From: Chitinophagales bacterium
Lineage (GTDB): Bacteria; Bacteroidota; Bacteroidia; Chitinophagales; Saprospiraceae
NCBI GenBank assembly: GCA_013297575.1
Contig: JAAFHO010000130.1
Coordinates: 1 to 10,823, forward strand
Length of the DNA: 10,823 nt
Direction: 5' to 3'
Part shown: one piece after another, positions 1 to 6,010 of the stretch
Layout: every line of letters starts with the position of its first letter
How positions within the stretch are numbered: position 1 is the stretch's first letter
Made by a program: the position numbers and the translations under genes
Notes under the pieces: generated by a model
Database searches by the model: none
What the model saw: the letters and a program-made list of their open reading frames with translations, nothing else
Told to the model about the DNA's origin: nothing

Positions 1-397
1 TCCATGCAAACACTACAAATCCTGTACAGGCACAAATAGTGAGCCACTCTGGGTGATTAAAGGCCAGAAAATTGCCAATAGTCAGAATAAGAAGCAGAAA
101 TCCACTTAATATACAGGCTATTTGGTATCTAGTGTGTAGCACCAAATAGCCAGTTACTGCACCAGCCATAAGAGCACCTCCACAGAAGGCAGCCAAAAGA
201 TACAAATAAGCTTGTGTGGACAGCGAGGCAGTCCAGAGGTTATAAGCTTTAATGTTTTGTATGGTAATACCTTCCGGCGGTTGTTCTGCCAGAAGTCCAC
301 GAAAAAACATCATAGTGACGAAGCCGACAGCAACGCCCAAGAATACACCCAAAATAGCCCTGAGTTGAGGAGGCACCTGATTAATAATCCGAATCAT
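1..397 (-). CDS. Small multi-pass membrane protein, partial (C-terminus beyond the window)
   Basis: The frame is open from an ATG at 397 down to base 1 without a stop, giving 132 visible residues starting MIRIINQVPPQLRAILGVF. Hydrophobic segments at about residues 13-35, 62-86, 92-113 and 117 to the edge suggest at least four membrane spans in the inner membrane. The loop between spans 1 and 2 (about residues 36-61) is polar and contains EQPPEG. The ATG lies inside the end of the upstream acidic-protein gene: that gene's TAA is at 383-381, so the two overlap by 17 bp in different frames, which implies translational coupling. No catalytic motif is visible and I do not recognise the family; a general integral membrane protein is all that can be said. 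That it is a real gene rests on the clean open frame, the regular membrane-segment pattern and the tight coupling. Confidence 0.75.
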   Translation of the reverse strand, partial: MIRIINQVPPQLRAILGVFLGVAVGFVTMMFFRGLLAEQPPEGITIQNIKAYNLWTASLSTQAYLYLLAAFCGGALMAGAVTGYLVLHTRYQIACILSGFLLLILTIGNFLAFNHPEWLTICACTGFVVFAW

Positions 398-779
398 CGG
401 CTATGTCATCTGCGTCATCACTATCGCGCCTACGGGTAACAATGATATGGTCGCTCTCATCGTCCATACCATCATTCAGGTCGTCATCTTCTTCGCCCTG
501 TCCATCGAATTCTGCATCCACTTCAATATCCATATCGGAACGGATCGCATCATCATCATCGTATTCCGCACTGTCGATACGTTTGGCTTCTTGAATGGTC
601 ATGCGTATAAGATAATAAGCCTCCTCTGTGTCGAAAGGAAGGGCAGATACAAATTTACCATCTTTATCAGTGTATTTGATAAGATGTTGCTCGTATCCAT
701 TAGGGTACTTCGCCTTAAGGTCTTCCAGAATTTCTGGTGTGAGTGCCTCGTAATTTTTGACTAAACGTTTTTTTGCCAA
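381..779 (-). CDS. Conserved-looking hypothetical protein with highly acidic C-terminal tail
   Basis: The protein has 132 residues in two parts. Residues 1-69 look folded, begin MAKKRLVKNYEALTPEILED, and contain a KYPNGYEQHLIKYTDKDGKF stretch followed by ALPFDTEEAYYLIRMTIQEA. Residues 70-132 form a low-complexity tail in which 29 of 63 residues are Asp or Glu, broken by one basic cluster (RRR, about 116-118). There is no signal peptide or membrane segment, so it should be cytoplasmic. The start is TTG at 779: the frame is closed by a TAA four codons upstream and the next Met is only at residue 60. I recall similar short proteins with this N-terminal pattern in other Bacteroidota, with no known function. 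The gene overlaps the following membrane-protein gene by 17 bp. A promoter-like sequence at 861-893 and a terminator-like hairpin at 803-843 precede it. Confidence 0.8.
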   Translation of the reverse strand: MAKKRLVKNYEALTPEILEDLKAKYPNGYEQHLIKYTDKDGKFVSALPFDTEEAYYLIRMTIQEAKRIDSAEYDDDDAIRSDMDIEVDAEFDGQGEEDDDLNDGMDDESDHIIVTRRRDSDDADDIADDSDY

Positions 780-802
780 GGGTTGAACTTATTTTGGTTT
801 GG

Positions 803-843
803 AAAAAAAACTGGTTGAAACGGTTAGGATTTGTCTCAACCAG
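803..843 (-). terminator. Rho-independent-type hairpin with U-tract
   Basis: Read on the minus strand, an 8-bp perfect stem (CTGGTTGA at 843-836 pairing with TCAACCAG at 818-811) encloses a 17-nt loop and is followed at once by eight T residues (810-803). It lies 72 bp past the stop of the large T9SS gene, so it is most simply that gene's terminator. The stem is short and the loop long, so efficiency is uncertain. It also sits downstream of the promoter-like element at 861-893, so it may act on the leader of the next gene instead. Confidence 0.6.
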
Positions 844-860
844 CTATTGCTATTCGGCGG

Positions 861-893
861 CAAATTTAACTGCACTCACCTTGATTCGACAAA
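861..893 (-). promoter_or_regulatory. Bacteroidota-type promoter (TTTG, 21-nt spacer, TAAATTTG)
   Basis: On the minus strand TTTG (893-890) is followed after 21 nt by TAAATTTG (868-861). This matches the known Bacteroidetes primary sigma consensus, a -33 TTTG and a -7 TAnnTTTG with a spacer of about 19-21 nt. It would start transcription near 854-856 and give the acidic-protein gene a leader of about 75 nt containing the hairpin at 803-843. The match is seen directly; activity is inferred. Confidence 0.5.
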
Positions 894-914
894 GTTTTTG
901 CAATCAAAATTGAA

Positions 915-3900
915 TTAAATTTTCTGAATACGTTTTTCAGCGATTTTTTGCCCTTTTCTATCCAATATTGACAAGAAATAAGTGCCCGCTGGATTTTTTT
1001 GAATGGAGAAAGTTCCAAAAAAAGTATCATCAAATCGAGCGAGATTGATTTTTCGCAGTTCCTTACCCTCCGAATTGGTGAGGACACCTGTCAAAAAATC
1101 TTCGCCAGCCTGCGCTGGAAGGCTTATCCAGACAGGGCCAGTGGTCGGATTTGGATAGAGTTCGACTTGGCGTAGTTGAGTAGGACTATGCGTAGCAACA
1201 CTACCAACAGGTACATCAATTACTGTTTCGCAATTATTGCTATCTACCACTTTCATTTGGTAAATGCCAGGCACCAATCCTGTAAATACGTTGACTAATT
1301 GCAGTGTACCATTATTTTTTGAATAACGATAAGTCGGTGTTCCTCCAGTAGCATCCAACTTGATCTTTCCGTTATTCATATTGGGATTATTGGGCTGCGT
1401 TACGGTAGCCGCCAAACTCAGGTTATTACAAATATCATAGGCACAAAATGGATAAGCGATGACATAACTGAAAGTATCAACAAAACCATTAAATGCTACG
1501 ACTGTTGAGTTAGTGCTCAAATTAGATAAATAAGCAGAACCGCTAAATCCATCGCCTTCACTGTCAATTATTTTGAAGACATAACAAGAATCTTTTTCTA
1601 AACAGAAGTTTTGATAATCAAATCCACCTACTATGTCATAATTGCCACCATTGGCCACTAAAGCACCGCTTTGTTTGCGTAGTTCCCATGATGTATCTTC
1701 AGGTTTGTTATCTAGTGTAAGTGAAAAAGAAAAAGGAACCCTATTCGCGTCGATATTAAATTGGGTGGTTGCCGAATTATTGGCTAATAAATCATCAAGT
1801 GGTATGCCATTGACGGCAATTATGGATATATCTATGGTGTTATTGCCAAAAATAAGTTGCGATTGAGATGCAAAAAGATCTTGAATCGTACCGGGTAAAA
1901 GCCCAAATGTTTGAATCGTAAAAGTGGATTCAGTTGAACCGTTATAAATACCTTTGAATGTTATACTATCAATTTGGGAAAGACCAGTATTTTCAACAGT
2001 AATAAAGAATGTAGTATCAGTAATACTATTACATGCATAGGTATAAACCTTGTTTATAGCGGCATCTCGTTGTCCTTTATGCGTAACAATGACTGTCCGA
2101 GCGTCATTAGCGGGTAATTGGTCACCGGCAACGGTTGCTTTGATCTCGAATGTTCGGGATTGACCAATTTGTGCAATATCGACGCTGCTACCTAGAAATG
2201 CGTACGAAGCGCTTACACTTGGAACAATGCTGTCGGACATTAATGCTGTTGTCCAGGCCCCTCCATCTACGCGCCAGGAGACATCTAAATTGCCTACTTT
2301 TTTTAAGCCCAAATTCTTTACTTCTATCACAACGGGCTCATTTGCAGTGAGATCACCACCTGTTTTTGGTGAAATAAGGCTAAATGCCCCAACATCAATA
2401 TTTTTTCTGTTTGGAGCACAAAAATTAAAAGTTTGCACGGTGGGGTCTGCAGCAGTGATACTGACTAATTCGTTGCCATAGATATCAAATAACTGGAATA
2501 AGCCGTCCCATTGGAAGGAAGCTGACTTTAATTTTAGGGTATAACAATTGCCATCATTGGAGCAAATATCCGTTTGTTGCGTTCCTTTTGTAAATACGCC
2601 TTCGCTTAATAAGGAATTATTGGGATATCTAATTTCATATTTAAGGCTGCCTATAGTGGTATTGCATTTTGCGGTAAGGTACGCTCCTCCAATATTGGTC
2701 GTGATTTTTTGTTGCACCTTATTGTTTGTTGAATCTTGATCCTGTTGGCCATTGGGCAAAATAATCTGTGCGTTAAACAGGTTTTGGACAGCAGGAATTC
2801 CAATAAGCGGTATAGTAACGGTGTCTTGTTGCCCTGGAAGCAGGTGTCCGTACCATTTTTGGGTTGTAAAAGGCAATTGGTTGAGTTTCCAACGGATTTG
2901 AGCGCTATCTAAAGGTAGTCCGGAGGCATTGCGCAATATCATTTTTAGATCGAAATCTGAGGCGCAAATGAGGTTGGGCAAACCCACAAATCCTCCAAAA
3001 GCAGCATCAAAAGAAGTGAGTTTTTTAATACTGGCCTTTAAGGTGTCGTTTTGAACAAATTGATCCTTGTCCCAGCGGGTAACCACTCTTATTTTTTTTA
3101 TTTCATTGATATCAATCCAAGTCAATAAAGGCTGAAAAGTATGGGTTATTTCTCCATTAACTGGGATAGTGACATTTATTGCTTCCGATGATAGCAGAAC
3201 ATTATCCACATAAAGGTCGGCAAAGCAATTATCGGCCACTACTAGGCCTCCATTTTGAATTTTAGCCGTAACTGCTTGGTTTTCCAAGACTGAAGCGTTA
3301 ACAGGTGCAATGAGTTGTATTGGCGTAATATCATAAGTGTCGCGCCGAATTTGGAAAGTACCAATCCTGGTGCCCCAGTTTTTATTGGCTGGTTGGTATT
3401 CTCCGGTAAACCAAAAGGTTTTACCATCTACAGGATCGATGGCCATAGAAGAATAGTCGCCCCACCTTTCATCTTGGTGGCTCTTTCCACCCGACACAAG
3501 GTTGTACTCTTGAACGGACATCTGTCCTAGGGGGTCGCTTTTACGGCGGCCAGTAAACCTTATACCCGGGAAAGTAATATTGGATACAACAGAGTAGCCA
3601 AGGCCAATATTACCTTGTTCGTCCAAGGTAAGCGTGCCCGTGAATCGATTATTCGCATCAGGTGCATAAGTACCTTGCTGATAAACATACCAATTGGGCT
3701 CTCCACTATTTTTTCTGAACTCATACCACCGTACGGCTGCATCACCACCATCACCTACTTGAGTGGAAACATCGGTCACGTGGTTCAATACGACAGATTC
3801 ATGTGTGCCAAAATTGCGGTATGGTGCGCGGTACATGATAATATTTTCTAGTGCAGTTAGTCTTTGACTGGTATTGGGCTGCTCAATACAATCAAAAAGC

Positions 3901-4970
3901 CCTGAGCCATAGCAAACTCTGGTTTCAAAAGGTGCTACAGGGAATTTTATAGGGCCAAATGCAAAGTTAGAACTTTGGTTGGCCCAGTCCACGTTGATCT
4001 GCCACATTTGGATCTGATCGGCACCACCGTCCCAAGCGTCGTCATATACCCTAAAAATAAGGCCAGGGCTACCTGCTGGCGGCGGAGGGCCGCCTTCCCA
4101 ATCTGCACCTGTAGCAGGTTGGTATTGGATCGCATTAAAATTAGGCATCACGAACCGATAAGTACTAATATTGGAAGTACCATTGAGCATTGCTGCTTTG
4201 TCCAAAGCGTAACCAGAGCATTCATTTCCGTTAACAATTTCATTGACCGTAATAAAATAGGCGTTTTTCCAAACATATAATTTAGGATAGTCGGGAAAGC
4301 CTTGGCATTGGATACGCCATACTTTCCAGCCTCCGGTGGGGTCGCTGGAATTGGACATTGCTACCAACAATTGATTTTCGCCAAATCCTTGCATTTCCAT
4401 CATAAGCCATCTTTGGGCATCGTGGTCGTATTGAATGATGGGATCGCCAATGCTACTACTTTGAACTTGGCTCCATATTGTACTGGTTGCTGCTGGCCCA
4501 TACACCGATTGTCCTTGTTTGTTCCAAATTTGGAATCGTGCACCACCTGAAATATTCACCATTTGGATATAGTGGTTCAGGCCAATATCGCCGGTTGGGT
4601 CGGGCGGTGTTACACCATCGGTATCGAGCATTCCGTCAAAATTGAGGCCGGGAGTAAGTTCGGGGCCATTTTGATCGGCATTAGTAGTGTTTTTTAATGA
4701 AACTAGCGGATCACCGTATTTTGGTAAGGCATCGGTATTACGTATTTCATTGGTAAAAAATTTATTAGGCCGTTTCCATGATTTACCATTCACGGCAGTA
4801 GGTGCGGTTAATTGCGGCGTTAAAGTAATTAAAGGAGGTACATCTCCTAGTTTTACGGTTGTGGTTAGGCTTGGGAAATATTTTTCAGGCGGGGCATCTG
4901 CACTGTTTTGGGCACGAAGGTTGGAGGCGCAGTAGACACCTAAAAGTAGTAATGTAAATAAGTACTTCAT
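915..4970 (-). CDS. Large secreted multidomain protein with T9SS type A sorting domain
   Basis: This is a 1351-residue protein with a signal peptide (MKYLFTLLLLGVYCASNLRA, cleavage near residue 21), exported by Sec and then taken through the outer membrane by the type IX secretion system. Residues 105-545 form a large beta-rich region with the DPTGDIGLNHYIQMVN motif, typical of propeller-like secreted Bacteroidota proteins. Residues about 553-650, 655-760, 857-965 and 970-1075 resemble CARDB/APHP-type Ig-like adhesion domains. Residues 762-852 and 1080-1175 are two diverged copies of a domain with a CY core and an FCA end; the second keeps DSEGDGFSG. Residues 1183-1256 resemble a SprB repeat. 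Residues 1268-1351 are the sorting domain, with VELYPNPTTG at its start and the usual PAGTYFLSI near the end. No catalytic residues can be assigned, so an adhesin, binding or degradative role is open. The ATG at 4970 begins the signal peptide and lies 19 nt after a promoter-like box. Confidence 0.92.
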   Translation of the reverse strand: MKYLFTLLLLGVYCASNLRAQNSADAPPEKYFPSLTTTVKLGDVPPLITLTPQLTAPTAVNGKSWKRPNKFFTNEIRNTDALPKYGDPLVSLKNTTNADQNGPELTPGLNFDGMLDTDGVTPPDPTGDIGLNHYIQMVNISGGARFQIWNKQGQSVYGPAATSTIWSQVQSSSIGDPIIQYDHDAQRWLMMEMQGFGENQLLVAMSNSSDPTGGWKVWRIQCQGFPDYPKLYVWKNAYFITVNEIVNGNECSGYALDKAAMLNGTSNISTYRFVMPNFNAIQYQPATGADWEGGPPPPAGSPGLIFRVYDDAWDGGADQIQMWQINVDWANQSSNFAFGPIKFPVAPFETRVCYGSGLFDCIEQPNTSQRLTALENIIMYRAPYRNFGTHESVVLNHVTDVSTQVGDGGDAAVRWYEFRKNSGEPNWYVYQQGTYAPDANNRFTGTLTLDEQGNIGLGYSVVSNITFPGIRFTGRRKSDPLGQMSVQEYNLVSGGKSHQDERWGDYSSMAIDPVDGKTFWFTGEYQPANKNWGTRIGTFQIRRDTYDITPIQLIAPVNASVLENQAVTAKIQNGGLVVADNCFADLYVDNVLLSSEAINVTIPVNGEITHTFQPLLTWIDINEIKKIRVVTRWDKDQFVQNDTLKASIKKLTSFDAAFGGFVGLPNLICASDFDLKMILRNASGLPLDSAQIRWKLNQLPFTTQKWYGHLLPGQQDTVTIPLIGIPAVQNLFNAQIILPNGQQDQDSTNNKVQQKITTNIGGAYLTAKCNTTIGSLKYEIRYPNNSLLSEGVFTKGTQQTDICSNDGNCYTLKLKSASFQWDGLFQLFDIYGNELVSITAADPTVQTFNFCAPNRKNIDVGAFSLISPKTGGDLTANEPVVIEVKNLGLKKVGNLDVSWRVDGGAWTTALMSDSIVPSVSASYAFLGSSVDIAQIGQSRTFEIKATVAGDQLPANDARTVIVTHKGQRDAAINKVYTYACNSITDTTFFITVENTGLSQIDSITFKGIYNGSTESTFTIQTFGLLPGTIQDLFASQSQLIFGNNTIDISIIAVNGIPLDDLLANNSATTQFNIDANRVPFSFSLTLDNKPEDTSWELRKQSGALVANGGNYDIVGGFDYQNFCLEKDSCYVFKIIDSEGDGFSGSAYLSNLSTNSTVVAFNGFVDTFSYVIAYPFCAYDICNNLSLAATVTQPNNPNMNNGKIKLDATGGTPTYRYSKNNGTLQLVNVFTGLVPGIYQMKVVDSNNCETVIDVPVGSVATHSPTQLRQVELYPNPTTGPVWISLPAQAGEDFLTGVLTNSEGKELRKINLARFDDTFFGTFSIQKNPAGTYFLSILDRKGQKIAEKRIQKI

Positions 4971-4989
4971 GTTATGTTTTGTATTTTTA

Positions 4990-5002
4990 ACGCCGCAAGG
5001 TA
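4990..5002 (-). promoter_or_regulatory. Putative -7 promoter box of the T9SS gene (TACCTTGCGGCGT)
   Basis: On the minus strand TACCTTGCGGCGT ends 19 nt before the ATG at 4970. It resembles the Bacteroidota -7 element TAnnTTTG with one T missing, and the identical 13-mer occurs upstream of the TonB-dependent receptor at 8738-8726; rpiB has the related TACCTTTGCGG. Finding it at three gene fronts supports a promoter role. No clear -33 TTTG is visible at the expected distance. Confidence 0.5.
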
Positions 5003-5098
5003 AAAGTAATCCAATGAATAGGTGTACTACGCTATAAGTTATTCACAGTATTGCTAATTTTGGTTATTTTGTAGGGATAAAGAGCAGTGACATGGGTA

Positions 5099-6010
5099 TT
5101 ATTTTACATTAATAGTGTATTGTGTCCTGGTAAAACCAGAAAAATTACCGTACCCGTTTAAAATATTATTGTATAATACATCGGGGGTACTAAAAATGAT
5201 ACCATAATTACCCTGTTTAGAAAGGGACAAGTAATACTTATAATAATCTGCGGAAACAGTACGCCATTCGAGTAGGATGGCAATGGATTTAGTTTGGCTT
5301 ACATTGTATGGTAGAAGGACATCAATGGGCAACTCTGCATTGGGATTATTGCTCCAGAGTTTTTTATCGACTAAAAATGTGCCATCAGGACTTTCGTGGA
5401 GGTTGACAAAAGTAGGGCCATCGGCAATAAATGTGGCTTTTTGTTCGCTTTCATTTAGATTGGGAGACACAATTTGGTATTTTAACCGGAAAGCAAATAA
5501 GGAATCAGATTCGGCCAGTTTATCGGGTTTAATCATTAGAGGAACGCGTAAAACGGTAGTATCCAAGTTGAGTTGGTTATAAGAAAAAGTGTTGGAATCG
5601 ATCAAAAATGGCTTTAGCCTTGTTGCTCTGGGTATAATGGTACTCGAACTGATGGTTGGGAAATTGGGTGCGGATACAGTGATCGAATATGCTACCCCCT
5701 CTTCCAATTTAATAGTGCTTTTCCAGTATTTATAAGTACCTTTAACAGGTTTAAGGGTTTCAATAGGCTGGCCATCTTTTTCCAATAAAAGTGTAGGCGC
5801 AAAGGATTCCAAAATAGTATCCGTTGCATAAGAAGGTGTGCTAAAAGAGACATACGCCAGTAGGGATTCACTTGCAATCGGGTTGCAAGAAAGCACTAGT
5901 TTATAAGGTTCTTCTGGCAGCGTAAAATTTACTTCTTTAGTACAAGCGCTGAGGAAAAGTGAAAAAATAAACCAATTAAAAAAATTACGATACTTAAACG
6001 GTGTGTTCAT
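5099..6010 (-). CDS. DUF4249-type outer-membrane lipoprotein paired with TonB-dependent receptor
   Basis: From the ATG at 6010 the product has 303 residues. The N-terminus (MNTPFKYRNFFNWFIFSLF) ends in an LSAC lipobox with the lipidated cysteine at residue 23, so it should be a lipoprotein, probably in the outer membrane. The rest is a beta-rich region with features I associate with DUF4249: a polar start after the cysteine, GVAYSITVSAPNFPTISSST at about residues 105-124, and a C-terminal SADYYKYYLSLS segment before a terminal FTRTQYTINV. DUF4249 proteins are regularly found next to TonB-dependent receptors, where they may help capture the substrate as SusD proteins do; that role is not established. 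The start ATG overlaps the receptor stop by one base (TGATG), so the two are translationally coupled. A TTG at 6013 is in frame, but the ATG is preferred. The frame ends 128 bp before the T9SS gene. Confidence 0.88.
   Translation of the reverse strand: MNTPFKYRNFFNWFIFSLFLSACTKEVNFTLPEEPYKLVLSCNPIASESLLAYVSFSTPSYATDTILESFAPTLLLEKDGQPIETLKPVKGTYKYWKSTIKLEEGVAYSITVSAPNFPTISSSTIIPRATRLKPFLIDSNTFSYNQLNLDTTVLRVPLMIKPDKLAESDSLFAFRLKYQIVSPNLNESEQKATFIADGPTFVNLHESPDGTFLVDKKLWSNNPNAELPIDVLLPYNVSQTKSIAILLEWRTVSADYYKYYLSLSKQGNYGIIFSTPDVLYNNILNGYGNFSGFTRTQYTINVK

Noticed and set aside
447..764. Open frame on the plus strand opposite the acidic-protein gene
   Set aside because: It is a mirror of the codon-biased, Asp-rich minus-strand gene; the product has no recognisable pattern.
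5039..5047. TTATTCACA, a match to the DnaA box TTATNCACA
   Set aside because: Single copy with no clustered boxes, no AT-rich unwinding region signature and no dnaA or dnaN nearby; a match this short is expected about once in a few tens of kilobases.
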